Translations under genes and position numbers: made by a program | Notes under the pieces: model-generated | Databases searched by the model: none | Told to the model about the DNA's origin: nothing | What the model saw: the letters and a program-made list of their open reading frames with translations, nothing else | Assembly (NCBI RefSeq): GCF_028610675.1 | Contig: NZ_JAQQWS010000012.1 | Coordinates: 1 to 64,000, forward strand | From: Alkalihalobacillus pseudalcaliphilus | GTDB taxonomy: Bacteria > Bacillota > Bacilli > Bacillales > Bacillaceae_D | DNA: 64,000 nucleotides | Reading direction: 5' to 3' | Part shown: in pieces, positions 53,000-62,470 of the stretch | Layout of the letters: every line of letters begins with the position of its first letter | Numbering within the stretch: position 1 is the first letter of the stretch

Positions 53000-54628
53000 A
53001 TGGCAAAGGAAATTAAATTTAGTGAAGACGCACGCCGTGCTATGCTTCGTGGTGTTGATACATTAGCAAATGCTGTTAAAGTAACATTAGGGCCAAAAGG
53101 ACGTAACGTGGTTCTTGAGAAAAAATTCGGTTCACCTCTTATTACAAATGATGGTGTAACGATTGCAAAAGAAATTGAATTAGAAGATGCTTTTGAAAAC
53201 ATGGGTGCAAAACTTGTAGCGGAAGTAGCAAGCAAAACGAACGATATTGCTGGTGATGGTACAACAACTGCAACCGTTCTTGCTCAAGCAATGATTCGTG
53301 AAGGTCTTAAAAACGTAACATCTGGTGCAAACCCAATGGGTATCCGTAAAGGAATTGAAAAAGCAACAGCAGCTGCGGTTAAAGAACTTCAAGCTATTGC
53401 AAAACCTATCGAAGGCAAGGAGTCTATCGCTCAAGTTGCGGCTATTTCTTCTGCTGATGAAGAAGTAGGTCAAATTATTGCAGAAGCAATGGAGCGTGTT
53501 GGTAACGATGGCGTTATCACGATTGAAGAGTCAAAAGGTTTCTCTACAGAGTTAGAAGTAGTAGAGGGTATGCAATTCGACCGTGGTTTCGTATCACCAT
53601 ACATGGTAACAGACTCTGATAAAATGGAAGCTGTTTTAGACAATCCGTACATCCTAATCACGGATAAGAAGATTTCTAGCATTCAAGAAATCCTTCCAGT
53701 CCTTGAGCAAGTTGTTCAACAAAGCAAACCAATCTTAATTGTGGCAGAAGATGTTGAAGGCGAAGCACAAGCTACATTAGTTGTGAATAAATTACGTGGA
53801 ACATTTAATGCAGTAGCGGTAAAAGCTCCTGGATTCGGTGACCGTCGTAAATCAATGCTTGAAGATATTGCGATCTTAACTGGTGGAGAAGTTATTACAG
53901 AAGATTTAGGCTTAGACCTTAAATCAGCTGGTATCCAACAATTAGGTCGTGCAAGCAAAGTTGTTGTAACGAAAGAAAATACAACGATCGTTGAAGGTGC
54001 GGGCGAGCCAGCTCAAATCGCAGCTCGAGTGAACCAATTAAAAGCACAAGTAGAAGAAACAACTTCTGACTTTGATAAAGAAAAATTACAAGAGCGTTTA
54101 GCGAAATTAGCTGGTGGTGTTGCTGTACTTAAAGTTGGTGCTGCAACTGAAACTGAGCTAAAAGAGCGTAAGCTTCGTATTGAAGATGCTCTTAACTCCA
54201 CACGTGCTGCTGTTGAAGAAGGAATTGTAGCAGGTGGTGGTACAGCACTTGTAAGTGTTGTAGCGGCAGTTAAAGCTGTTGATGCAAAAGGTGACGAAGC
54301 GACAGGCGTAAGCATCGTATTACGTGCTTTAGAAGAGCCATTACGTCAAATTGCTCATAACGCAGGCCTTGAAGGTTCTGTAATCGTTGAGAAAATTAAA
54401 GGCCAAGAGCCTGGATTCGGATTTAACGCAGCTACAGGCGAGTGGGTAAACATGGTTGAAGCGGGAATCGTTGACCCTACTAAAGTAACTCGTTCTGCCC
54501 TTCAACACGCGGCGAGTGTATCTGCTATGTTCCTAACAACAGAAGCAGTAGTAGCAGACATTCCAGAAGAAGCACCAGCAATGCCTGATATGGGCGGCAT
54601 GGGTGGCGGAATGCCGGGTATGATGTAA
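53000..54628 (+). CDS. groEL: Chaperonin GroEL
   Basis: A 542-aa ATP-dependent chaperonin. Canonical features include MAKEIKFSEDARRAMLRGVD, the nucleotide motif AGDGTTTATVLAQAM, and the Gly/Met-rich tail DMGGMGGGMPGMM. AGGAGG lies nine bases before the ATG. It forms an operon with groES, with 69 bp between, and ends at a terminator. Confidence 0.98.
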   Translation: MAKEIKFSEDARRAMLRGVDTLANAVKVTLGPKGRNVVLEKKFGSPLITNDGVTIAKEIELEDAFENMGAKLVAEVASKTNDIAGDGTTTATVLAQAMIREGLKNVTSGANPMGIRKGIEKATAAAVKELQAIAKPIEGKESIAQVAAISSADEEVGQIIAEAMERVGNDGVITIEESKGFSTELEVVEGMQFDRGFVSPYMVTDSDKMEAVLDNPYILITDKKISSIQEILPVLEQVVQQSKPILIVAEDVEGEAQATLVVNKLRGTFNAVAVKAPGFGDRRKSMLEDIAILTGGEVITEDLGLDLKSAGIQQLGRASKVVVTKENTTIVEGAGEPAQIAARVNQLKAQVEETTSDFDKEKLQERLAKLAGGVAVLKVGAATETELKERKLRIEDALNSTRAAVEEGIVAGGGTALVSVVAAVKAVDAKGDEATGVSIVLRALEEPLRQIAHNAGLEGSVIVEKIKGQEPGFGFNAATGEWVNMVEAGIVDPTKVTRSALQHAASVSAMFLTTEAVVADIPEEAPAMPDMGGMGGGMPGMM

Positions 54629-54678
54629 TAAAGACTGAAGCCCTTACTATAGGGATTTCATCTAAGCAATACTAAATA

Positions 54679-54728
54679 AAAGAAGCTCTACATAAGTTCC
54701 TTGAACTTTGGAGGAGCTTCTTTTTTAG
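54679..54728 (+). terminator. Terminator of groESL
   Basis: AAAGAAGCTC pairs with GAGCTTCTTT, with further pairing of AAGTTCC with GAACTTTGG inside, and a T run follows. Confidence 0.85.
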
Positions 54729-55625
54729 TATTAAGCTTAGTAAAGGGTTAACTTATAAAACATAGATTAAGCTTGTCGCTTCCATGAAAGATAACGACAA
54801 GCTTATTTTCGTTTGAAAATATATATAATTCGTTCCTAACAATCAACACGGATTGTGAAAGAACTCAATAACTCTTCTCTACAATAGAAGAAAACTTAGG
54901 TGTTACGTTTAAAACAATGAAAGCCCTACCTCTCTTCCATCCTTACGGCTCCTTGACCGTGCCAGTGTGAATTAAAGTAATCGTAGGCTAAGTACACGTA
55001 CGATCTGTTATCACGTGATCTTGGTGATAAATCATAGATTGTTGTGTAAATAAATTTGAATAGTTTTTGGGGTAATACGCAAGGGGTAATGAGAGGTTTA
55101 CCTGGATAAAAAAGAATAATAAGCATAGAGGGTGCTTAGAAGTATGGATTAAATACCTGGGGAGTTATTTTTCAAAAAGTAGATGGATGCCTTACCATCT
55201 ACCAACTAACTACTTGTTCTTTTTCATATGATCTTGCTCATATTTCGAGCAGCTTCCTGCATGTTACCAATCTTGATGAAACAATCTATTTCATCGTGTT
55301 ATATTGAATTCTTTAAGAATATATATTAAATTACAATATCTCATATTTAGGTTGTTGTCAAGTGAAAGAATTATACTATTAGGGTGATAAAGATAAAGGA
55401 TTTATTTGAATACATAACGAAAACGTGATACTAAGCAGTACCACGCTTCTATCTAAGAGCTCTTAGGAGTTTAATGTATATCTCAACCGCATTGGATTTA
55501 CTGTCTCATAAGCTCTTCAGTAATCAAAAATGTAGGCTGCAAAAACAAGTTATAAAGTAAAGCGGACGCGAGCATCATTTTCGGTAGCAACGAGCAACGC
55601 TCCATGTTCGCTCTAACTTTCATTC
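54729..55625. other. Gene-poor stretch with degenerate sequence
   Basis: About 900 bp without an intact gene. The 66-codon minus-strand frame at 54926-55126 has no ribosome-binding site. Near 55232-55300 the minus strand reads MQEAARNMSKII before a stop, possibly a gene fragment. A minus-strand terminator-like hairpin lies at 55424-55445, and a fragment of the dispersed repeat (GCGAGCATCATTTTCGGTAG to CTTTCATTCAAAAG) at about 55560-55630. Confidence 0.5.
55424..55445 (-). terminator. Terminator-like hairpin
   Basis: On the minus strand CGTGGTAC pairs with GTATCACG through two G-U pairs around a 6-nt loop, and TTTT follows. It may end leakage transcription from the gene at 55820. Confidence 0.5.
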
Positions 55626-55669
55626 AAAAGAGCTGATGACATTATAGATTGCATGTCATCAGCTCTTTT
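55626..55669. terminator. Perfect 17-bp terminator hairpin
   Basis: AAAAGAGCTGATGACAT (55626-55642) pairs exactly with ATGTCATCAGCTCTTTT (55653-55669) around a 10-nt loop. It can work on both strands. On the plus strand no intact gene lies within 900 bp upstream; on the minus strand it is 150 bp beyond the membrane-protein gene at 55820. Confidence 0.8.
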
Positions 55670-55819
55670 ATGTGTAAATCAGTTTCTATCAAAGGTCAAA
55701 TCAGTATGACGGTATAATGATTAACAATAGATAGAATCGGAATAAAAATAGCAAATATAAGAATACTTACTACAGATGAGGCCAACAATTTGATAGGAAA
55801 GACTTACTGTGTCTCTTAC

Positions 55820-56254
55820 TTAGTGCTTCTTCTTTATTTTTGTATACATGTAGAGGATTAATAAGTATAGGATAAACATAGCGGTAACGGATATGCGCCA
55901 TTCCATATAATCTTCCGGCTTCAAATATGTCGTATTACCTGTAAAAGAAGCGAGCAACCAGCCACCAAAAATAGTAACTCCGAACAGGAGCAAAGTAGCC
56001 CCTAACAAACTGTAGGAAATAGGTACTTTCTCTTTTTCCATGGATGCAGCGACCTCATCGATTACTTCTTCGTTTTCTTGTGCAGTTACTTTATGGATAG
56101 TACGTGCAAAATAATAGACCCAAGCAAACATCATCCACAAGTAAGAGAAAGAGAATAATAGAATTTTAAAGACAGAGCTATCAACTATCCCGACTAAAAA
56201 TAACCCAGTACCAAAAAAGGTGAATAATAATGTAACAAGTAATAAAGCTAACAT
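55820..56254 (-). CDS. Membrane protein of unknown function
   Basis: A 144-aa protein with four membrane segments (about residues 1-20, 28-48, 81-102 and 118-136) and a cytoplasmic, acidic loop (ENEEVIDEVAASMEKEKV). The second ATG is preferred, as GGAG lies nine bases upstream. No family recognised. It stands alone between two repeat copies. Confidence 0.65.
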   Translation of the reverse strand: MLALLLVTLLFTFFGTGLFLVGIVDSSVFKILLFSFSYLWMMFAWVYYFARTIHKVTAQENEEVIDEVAASMEKEKVPISYSLLGATLLLFGVTIFGGWLLASFTGNTTYLKPEDYMEWRISVTAMFILYLLILYMYTKIKKKH

Positions 56255-56432
56255 ATACATAAACTCCTTTAAGAAAAATAATAAGAAAGTTTTCCAATAA
56301 AATGTGCTATCTATCTATTCTAAAAAAATGATTTCGCCTTTCAATTGATGGCTTATCAATCATAACGTTTTTGGCAATTCTCCCAATTTCTCGTAGCCTC
56401 TTTGCTCTTGGGATATTGCTCGTAAGAACGAT

Positions 56433-56738
56433 TATGGTGAAGCTCCATTCACTTCGCCACCAACAAAAAGTAGGGTTTAGGTTTTAATTGGTGGAACTTC
56501 ATTCAATTTGATTTTTTTATTTTAAATGTATGGTGTAGGATTGTATTTTACTACTTGAGAATTAGCAATAACCCAGCGGACGAAAACATGTGGAGACACC
56601 CGCGGTACGTAATGGCAGGCTTAAATCCGCTGGCTGTGCCGACTAGTTCAGCGCCACCCCGCAGGACGCGGAGCATGATTTTCGGTAGCGACGAGTAGAA
56701 CTCCGCATATCGCACCTAAGCAACTTTCATATAAAAAC
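56433..56738 (+). repeat. MITE-like dispersed repeat, full-length copy
   Basis: It opens with ATGGTGAAGCTCCATTCAC and CGCCACCAACAAAAAG, carries GGAACTTCATTCAATTTGAT, then the core (CCAGCGGACGAAAACATG, GCGGAGCATGATTTTCGGTA, GCGACGAGTAGAACTCCGCA) and closes with CAACTTTCATATAAAA. It is nearly colinear with the copy at 32690. Confidence 0.8.
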
Positions 56739-56824
56739 CTTTACCCTCCATTATACATAAAAAGTTGTTTGAGTTTGAATTATTTGAATAAACCATAAGA
56801 ATTATTACGTAATAACTGTTTACT

Positions 56825-56848
56825 TATGTTCGTTTATGTGTGATTATA
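56825..56848 (+). promoter_or_regulatory. Candidate DeoR-type operator 1
   Basis: TATGTTCGTTTATGTGTGAT, just before the regulator gene. A 24-nt stretch here matches the site at 57649 (on the other strand) at 21 positions. DeoR-type regulators often bind TGTTCGTTT-like half sites. Confidence 0.65.
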
Positions 56849-56867
56849 AAACAGAGGTGAGATAAAA

Positions 56868-57620
56868 ATGCTATCACAGGAGCGACATGAACGATTATTA
56901 TCGTACTTAAACGAACATAAAGCAATCAAAGTATCAGATGCAAGTAAAAGCTTAGGTGTAACCGAAAAAACGATCCGACTTGATTTAGAGACACTAGAGA
57001 ATAAAAAGCTTTTAAAGCGTGTTCATGGTGGAGCTGTCTTAGCCGAAACAGAAACAAGCCTTTTCCCTGTTGAAGGACGACAACTCAATCATGCAGACAA
57101 GAAAATACAAATTGCTCAGAAAGCCCTTAACTACATAGAGGAAAACGAAGTCATTCTTTTAGATGGCGGTAGCACAGCTCGGGCATTAGCTAGTCTATTA
57201 GGGGAGTTCCCGTTAACCGTTTTAACCAATGATATTCAAGTTGCTAACGAATTATATAAAAAGGAAAAGGTTCAATTAGTCATGCTTGGAGGAACGAGGC
57301 TTGGTGATTCCTCTGTGATTTATAGTCAACAAACGCTGGATATGTTAGATAACATGTTTGTTCGTAAGGTATTTCTAGGGACGACGGGTGTTTCATTAGA
57401 ACAAGGGTTAACCGTATTAAAAAGCTACCACGTTGAATGGAAAAGACAAGCGATTAAAAGTGCAAAGGAAGCCATTTTATTAGCAGATTCAACAAAGTTT
57501 GGTCAAGTAGGTTTAATGTGCTTTGCCCGGTTAGAGGAGTTAGATACCGTTATATCGGATGACGAATTGGCTGAAGAGTATAAAGTTTTTATTCAGAATA
57601 ATCATATGAAATGCTTGTAG
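56868..57620 (+). CDS. DeoR/GlpR family regulator of uronate genes
   Basis: A 250-aa regulator. The N-terminal HTH is RHERLLSYLNEHKAIKVSDASKSLGVTEKTIRLDLETLE, and the C-terminal sugar-phosphate sensing domain contains LLDGGSTARALASLL, VLTNDIQVANEL and FLGTTGVS. The ligand is probably a phosphorylated intermediate such as KDG 6-phosphate. It is followed 77 bp later by kduD, and two similar operator candidates flank the gene. Confidence 0.9.
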   Translation: MLSQERHERLLSYLNEHKAIKVSDASKSLGVTEKTIRLDLETLENKKLLKRVHGGAVLAETETSLFPVEGRQLNHADKKIQIAQKALNYIEENEVILLDGGSTARALASLLGEFPLTVLTNDIQVANELYKKEKVQLVMLGGTRLGDSSVIYSQQTLDMLDNMFVRKVFLGTTGVSLEQGLTVLKSYHVEWKRQAIKSAKEAILLADSTKFGQVGLMCFARLEELDTVISDDELAEEYKVFIQNNHMKCL

Positions 57621-57648
57621 AAGGATTGCCATATGAACACAAGAATGA

Positions 57649-57672
57649 TAAAATCAAACACAAACGAACATA
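57649..57672 (-). promoter_or_regulatory. Candidate DeoR-type operator 2
   Basis: On the minus strand it reads TATGTTCGTTTGTGTTTGAT, nearly the same as operator 1 but inverted. It lies between the regulator gene and the kduD start, suited to control of the catabolic operon. Confidence 0.65.
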
Positions 57673-57697
57673 TTTGAACGTAAAGGGAGGTTTTACA

Positions 57698-58447
57698 GTG
57701 AACTTTTCATTAGAAGGAAAGTACGCCCTTGTTACTGGGGCTAGTCGAGGTCTTGGCCAGGGGATGGCTATTGGATTAGCCAAAGCTGGTGCGACTGTTA
57801 TCGGAGCAGGGGTTAGTGAAATGAAAGAAACGAAAGAAAAGATAGAAGCACTTGGTGGAATCTTTCATTCTGTACAAGCGGATTTATCTTCTGAGTCTGG
57901 TGCGAAGGCTTTAGTAGAAGAAATTCTCGCAAACTATGAAAACGTTGACATTTTGGTCAATAATGCGGGGATTATTAAGAGAGAAGATGCAAAGAGCTTT
58001 AGTGATAGTGATTTTAGACAAGTATTACAAGTGAATCTCGATTCATTATTTACGATTTCACGTGAGTTAGGCGGTCATATGTTGCAACGGGGTAGTGGTT
58101 CGATTATTAATATCGCCTCGATGTTATCGTTCCAAGGTGGATTAAGAGTCCCCGCGTATACGGCGAGTAAACATGCGGTAGCTGGTTTAACGAAAGCTTT
58201 AGCCAATGAGTGGGGCAAACAAGGTGTCAGAGTTAATGCGATTGCTCCAGGATATATGGTAACAGATAATACAGAAGGAATTCGAAATGACGCGGATCGT
58301 AATGCGTATATTAGTTCTAGAATTCCTATGGGCGAGTGGGGTACACCTGAAGATTTAGAGGGCCCTGTTGTCTTTTTAGCCTCTGATGCGTCAAGTTACG
58401 TAAATGGCCATGTTTTATGTGTTGACGGCGGCTGGATGAGCTCATAA
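57698..58447 (+). CDS. kduD: 2-dehydro-3-deoxy-D-gluconate 5-dehydrogenase
   Basis: A 249-aa classical SDR that reduces 2,5-diketo-3-deoxygluconate to KDG in unsaturated uronate breakdown. NAD-binding TGASRGLGQG, NNAG, catalytic Tyr-Lys in YTASKHAVAG, and the C-terminus GPVVFLASDASSYVNGHVLCVDGGWMS are typical of KduD. The start is GTG at 57698, preceded by GGGAGG; the open frame extends upstream but lacks homologous features. First gene of the catabolic operon. Confidence 0.92.
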   Translation: MNFSLEGKYALVTGASRGLGQGMAIGLAKAGATVIGAGVSEMKETKEKIEALGGIFHSVQADLSSESGAKALVEEILANYENVDILVNNAGIIKREDAKSFSDSDFRQVLQVNLDSLFTISRELGGHMLQRGSGSIINIASMLSFQGGLRVPAYTASKHAVAGLTKALANEWGKQGVRVNAIAPGYMVTDNTEGIRNDADRNAYISSRIPMGEWGTPEDLEGPVVFLASDASSYVNGHVLCVDGGWMSS

Positions 58448-58469
58448 TTTAGAGAAAAGTGGTGAAAGT

Positions 58470-59444
58470 ATGTTTTCAGAGCTTGTTACCTTTGGGGAAA
58501 CGATGATTTTATTTGAAGCTGAAACAGAAGGGAATTTCCAATATGTTTCACGGTTCATTAAAAGGATTGGTGGGGCTGAGTCCAATGTGGCGATAGCTGC
58601 AACTAAATTAGGGCATCGTGTAACTTGGATGAGCAAAGTAAGTGATGATGAGTTAGGCGAGTACGTTATTAGAGAACTGCAGGCGGAAGGGATTAATACC
58701 TCGTATGTAACAAAAACAAAAGAGGCACCTACAGCCGTTTATATTAAGGAGAAGAAACGTCAGGATCAAACCAATGTTTATTATTTCAGGCATGGTTCGG
58801 CGGCAAGTCAACTAACCACGGCTGATCTTGATTTCACAGCTATTGAAAAAGCGAAAATTTTGCATATAACAGGAATCACATTACTATTAAGTGATTCATG
58901 TTATGAGGCGACGTTAGAGGCAGTTAAGTTTGCTAAAGAAAAAGGTGTTTTTGTCTCATTTGATCCGAATTTACGTTTTGCTTTAATTAATCGGGTAGGT
59001 GAGGATATTTCTAGAGATAGAATTCTGAGTATTGCCAAATTGGTGAATCTTATGTTGCCTGGTATTGATGAAGCAGTTTGGTTACTAGGCAATAAAGAAG
59101 AGGACTTGTTAGTTGAGGAACTCTTACAAATAGGAGCTAAATCGGTTGTATTGAAGAATAACCAACATGAAATGTTATTTGCTTCTGAAGAAGAAAAAGG
59201 CAAGCTTTCTAGCTTTAACGTCGAACATGTTGTGGATCCGGTTGGAGCTGGAGACGGCTTTGCTGCTGGAGTCCTTGTTCGTTTACTTGAAGGAAAAAGT
59301 TTACAGGAAGCAGTCCGTTTTGGTTCGGCAGTAGGTGCACTAGCGGTCCAGTCAAAAGGTGATTTTGAAGGAATGCCAAAACGTCAGGAAGTAGAGGCAT
59401 TGTTGGCAGCGAAGCACAAAGTGAGTGGAGGGGTTTTGAGGTGA
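58470..59444 (+). CDS. kdgK: 2-keto-3-deoxygluconate kinase (PfkB family)
   Basis: A 324-aa sugar kinase converting KDG to KDG 6-phosphate. It has the PfkB N-terminal ETMILFEAE...RFIKRIGGAESNVAIAATKLG and the C-terminal signature DPVGAGDGFAAGVLVRLLEG with the catalytic Asp. Assignment to KdgK rests on similarity of the N-terminal part and position between kduD and kdgA. It overlaps kdgA by 4 bp. Confidence 0.92.
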   Translation: MFSELVTFGETMILFEAETEGNFQYVSRFIKRIGGAESNVAIAATKLGHRVTWMSKVSDDELGEYVIRELQAEGINTSYVTKTKEAPTAVYIKEKKRQDQTNVYYFRHGSAASQLTTADLDFTAIEKAKILHITGITLLLSDSCYEATLEAVKFAKEKGVFVSFDPNLRFALINRVGEDISRDRILSIAKLVNLMLPGIDEAVWLLGNKEEDLLVEELLQIGAKSVVLKNNQHEMLFASEEEKGKLSSFNVEHVVDPVGAGDGFAAGVLVRLLEGKSLQEAVRFGSAVGALAVQSKGDFEGMPKRQEVEALLAAKHKVSGGVLR

Positions 59445-60085
59445 ATACGTTAGATGAATTATTGGCTTCTGGTGTATGTGCCGTCATGCGTAAGTTACCA
59501 GTAGAAGATGTTGAGGCGATTGCAGATGCTTTAGTAGCGGGAGGGGTGAAGGGTCTTGAGGTGACCTTGGACTCTGAAAATGCTTTGGAGATCATCACTA
59601 ACCTTAATAAGCGTTTCGGAACACGTGCGATTGTAGGTGCAGGCACGGTCTTACATGCAACTCAAGCAGAAGAAGCGATTGCTGCTGGTGCTAAATTTGT
59701 TTTTGCTCCTATTTTAGATGAGGAAACGATTCAGGTGGCTAAAAGTCATGGTGTACTGGCGATCCCTGGTGTATTTACACCTTCAGAGGCTCATAGAGCT
59801 ATGCAATATGGGGCAGACTTAGTCAAAGTTTTTCCTGCTGAATGTGTAGGTCCATCTTTTATTAAATCAATCGGAGGACCTCTGTCACATGTGAAAATGA
59901 TGCCGACAGGTGGTGTTAATTTAGACACTATCGAAGCATTTATTCGTGCGGGAGCGGTTGCAGTAGGTGCGGGTGGCTCCTTACTTAACAAGCAATTAAT
60001 TGAGAAAAAAGATTGGGTAGGGTTACAAAGCTTAGCAGCAGCTTTTATACAAAAGGTGCAAGAAAGTCGCCAGTTGTTGTCATAA
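59441..60085 (+). CDS. kdgA: KDPG/KHG aldolase
   Basis: A 214-aa class I aldolase splitting KDPG into pyruvate and glyceraldehyde 3-phosphate. Family motifs: GVKGLEVTLDSENAL with the catalytic Glu, VGAGTVLHATQAEEAIAAGAKFVFAP, and the Schiff-base Lys in GADLVKVFPAE. The start is GTG within GGTGA, overlapping the kdgK stop. Confidence 0.94.
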   Translation: MNTLDELLASGVCAVMRKLPVEDVEAIADALVAGGVKGLEVTLDSENALEIITNLNKRFGTRAIVGAGTVLHATQAEEAIAAGAKFVFAPILDEETIQVAKSHGVLAIPGVFTPSEAHRAMQYGADLVKVFPAECVGPSFIKSIGGPLSHVKMMPTGGVNLDTIEAFIRAGAVAVGAGGSLLNKQLIEKKDWVGLQSLAAAFIQKVQESRQLLS

Positions 60086-60144
60086 AAAGGCGAATGGAAA
60101 CGTTATTACAATCATGGTGATATCAATGAAGGAGGATGTTTATA

Positions 60145-60984
60145 ATGGGATTAGATATTAGATATGAGGTTAGTCCAAAGGATGTAAAACGCTATACAAC
60201 CGAGGAGTTGCGTGAGTCGTTTTTAGTGGAGTCACTTTTTAATGAAGGTGAAATCGCTTTTAGTTATTCTCACTATGACCGCCTTATTGTTGGAGGAGCG
60301 ATCCCAACGAAAGAAGAGCTGAAACTAGTGATTAAAGAAGAGCTCAAAACAGACTATTTCCTTGAAAGACGCGAAGTTGCTATTATTCATATCGGTGGTG
60401 GAAAAGGCCAGGTCAATGTGAATGGAGAAACGTATCAATTAGATAAACGTGACTGTTTATATGTTGGAAAAGGGAACGAAGATGTTACATTGCATTCAGT
60501 TGATGTAAACGAGCCTGCCCGTTATTATTTAGTATCAGCAACGGCACATAAAGAATACCCAACTAAGCTCTTACCGATTGCTGAGGCAGAACCTAATCAC
60601 CTTGGCTCAGACGCGGAATCAAATAACCGCACGATTTATAAATATGTTCATGCTGATGGCATTCAAAGCTGCCAGCTGATGGTAGGGATGACACTATTAG
60701 AACCGAATAATATGTGGAATACGATGCCTGCTCATATTCATGATAGAAGGATGGAAGCCTATCTTTATTTTGATATGGAGCCAGCCTCGCGTGTCTTTCA
60801 TTTTATGGGTCAACCAAATGAAACGCGTCACTTAGTCATTCAAAATGAGCAAGTCGTTATTTCGCCGCCTTGGTCCATTCATTCAGGAGTTGGAACGAGT
60901 AATTACACATTTATTTGGGCAATGGCAGGTGAAAACTATACGTTTAAGGATATGGATTTTATAGCCATGGAGGATTTGAAATAA
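60145..60984 (+). CDS. kduI: 5-dehydro-4-deoxy-D-glucuronate isomerase
   Basis: A 279-aa cupin-like zinc isomerase. It converts 5-keto-4-deoxyuronate, from unsaturated oligogalacturonates or glycosaminoglycans, to 2,5-diketo-3-deoxygluconate for KduD. The N-terminus DIRYEVSPKDVKRYTTEELR and the metal-site region TMPAHIHDRRMEAYLYFDM with PPWSIHSGVGTSNYTFIWAM are diagnostic. The ATG at 60145 follows AAGGAGG; the one at 60136 is too close to it. Stop overlaps the uxaC start. Confidence 0.94.
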   Translation: MGLDIRYEVSPKDVKRYTTEELRESFLVESLFNEGEIAFSYSHYDRLIVGGAIPTKEELKLVIKEELKTDYFLERREVAIIHIGGGKGQVNVNGETYQLDKRDCLYVGKGNEDVTLHSVDVNEPARYYLVSATAHKEYPTKLLPIAEAEPNHLGSDAESNNRTIYKYVHADGIQSCQLMVGMTLLEPNNMWNTMPAHIHDRRMEAYLYFDMEPASRVFHFMGQPNETRHLVIQNEQVVISPPWSIHSGVGTSNYTFIWAMAGENYTFKDMDFIAMEDLK

Positions 60985-62402
60985 TGCCAAAGTTAGGTCA
61001 GTCCTTTATCCACGAGCATTTTATGCTTCAATCTAAAACGGCGGAAGTTTTATACCATCAGTATGTGAAGGATTTACCAATTATTGATTATCATTGCCAT
61101 GTTTCGCCTTATGAAATCGCTGAGAATAGAAGCTATTCGAATATTGCTGAGGTTTGGCTTCATGGGGATCATTATAAATGGAGAGCATTACGGGCGATGG
61201 GTGTTTCCGAGGAATATATTACGGGCAGTCGTTCCGATAAAGAAAAGTTTCTAAAATGGGCAGAAGTAGTGCCTCATACGATGGGGAACCCACTCTATCA
61301 CTGGACACATTTGGAATTAAAGCGTTATTTCGGAGTGGATGAGCTGCTTTCACCACAGACGGCTGAACAAATATGGGTGGAAACGGAAGCAAAATTAGCG
61401 ACACCTTCATTACGAACACAGGGAATTATCGCACAGTCTAATGTGGAATTGATTTGTACGACGGATGATCCAAGCGATCGATTAGAGGCACATGTAGCGA
61501 TTGAAGAGGATGAGCAATTCCTAACAAAAGTTTTACCAACGTATCGACCAGATAAAGCCATACTCCTAAAGAGTGCTACCTATCAAGACTATCTTGAAAA
61601 ACTTGGTGAAGTTTCGGGTACGTCGATTACATCCTTTAAGCAGTTATTAGCTGTATTAAAGGATCGTGCTCTTTACTTTCATGAAAAAGGTTGTCGTTTA
61701 TCTGATCATGGAATTGAAACGATTCCTTTCGAACATTGTTCTGAAAAAGAAGCAGAGACGATTTTTCAAAAAGCTTTAGAGAAAGAAGATATCTCGTTTG
61801 TTGAGGAGCGACAATTTCAGTCCTATGTTCTGCTATACCTTGGGCAAATTTATCATCAATTAGGTTGGACGATGCAGCTTCACCTTGGCGCATTACGTAA
61901 TAACAATACAAGAATGTTTCATATACTCGGACCTGATACGGGTTATGATTCCATGGGAGATTTTTCGATGGCTCGTGATCTGAATGGCTTTTTGAATGCA
62001 CTTGATACGTCTGATCAATTACCGAAAACCATTATTTATACTGTGAATCCGATATTTAATGAGGTGATTGCTAGTGCAATTGGTAACTTCCAAAGCGAGG
62101 GTGTAAAAGGGAAAGTTCAGTTCGGTTCAGGCTGGTGGTTTAATGATCAGAAGGATGGAATGGAGAAGCAGATGAAAGATTTAGCTAACATCGGTTTATT
62201 GAGTGTTTTTGTCGGTATGTTAACCGATTCTCGGAGCTTTCTTTCTTACACAAGACATGAATATTTTAGAAGGATTTTGTGCAATATGATTGGGAAGTGG
62301 GTAGAGGATGGCGAGGTTCCTAATGATGAAAAGTGGCTTGGTCAGCTCGTCCAAAATATTTGCTATGACAATGCAAAGAGTTATTTCGGTTTTGACCACT
62401 AA
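60984..62402 (+). CDS. uxaC: Uronate isomerase
   Basis: A 472-aa amidohydrolase-fold enzyme converting glucuronate to fructuronate and galacturonate to tagaturonate. The N-terminal metal motif is PIIDYHCHVSPYEIAEN, and LICTTDDPSDRLEAH, MQLHLGALRNNN and GMLTDSRSFLSYTRHEYFRRILCN are typical of UxaC. It begins by TAATG overlap with kduI. The UxaB/UxuA steps that normally follow are not encoded here, so they must lie outside the window if this branch is used. Confidence 0.95.
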   Translation: MPKLGQSFIHEHFMLQSKTAEVLYHQYVKDLPIIDYHCHVSPYEIAENRSYSNIAEVWLHGDHYKWRALRAMGVSEEYITGSRSDKEKFLKWAEVVPHTMGNPLYHWTHLELKRYFGVDELLSPQTAEQIWVETEAKLATPSLRTQGIIAQSNVELICTTDDPSDRLEAHVAIEEDEQFLTKVLPTYRPDKAILLKSATYQDYLEKLGEVSGTSITSFKQLLAVLKDRALYFHEKGCRLSDHGIETIPFEHCSEKEAETIFQKALEKEDISFVEERQFQSYVLLYLGQIYHQLGWTMQLHLGALRNNNTRMFHILGPDTGYDSMGDFSMARDLNGFLNALDTSDQLPKTIIYTVNPIFNEVIASAIGNFQSEGVKGKVQFGSGWWFNDQKDGMEKQMKDLANIGLLSVFVGMLTDSRSFLSYTRHEYFRRILCNMIGKWVEDGEVPNDEKWLGQLVQNICYDNAKSYFGFDH

Positions 62403-62420
62403 TTCAATATCAAATTCACT

Positions 62421-62445
62421 AAGGGGCTTAAATAAGCTCCTTTTC
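62421..62445 (+). terminator. Weak terminator between uxaC and the dehydrogenase-like gene
   Basis: AAGGGGCTT (62421-62429) pairs with AAGCTCCTT (62434-62442) with one G-T pair, and TTT follows. It may reduce, rather than stop, transcription into the next gene. Confidence 0.6.
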
Positions 62446-62470
62446 CTCTTTCAGAAAGGATGATGATGAA

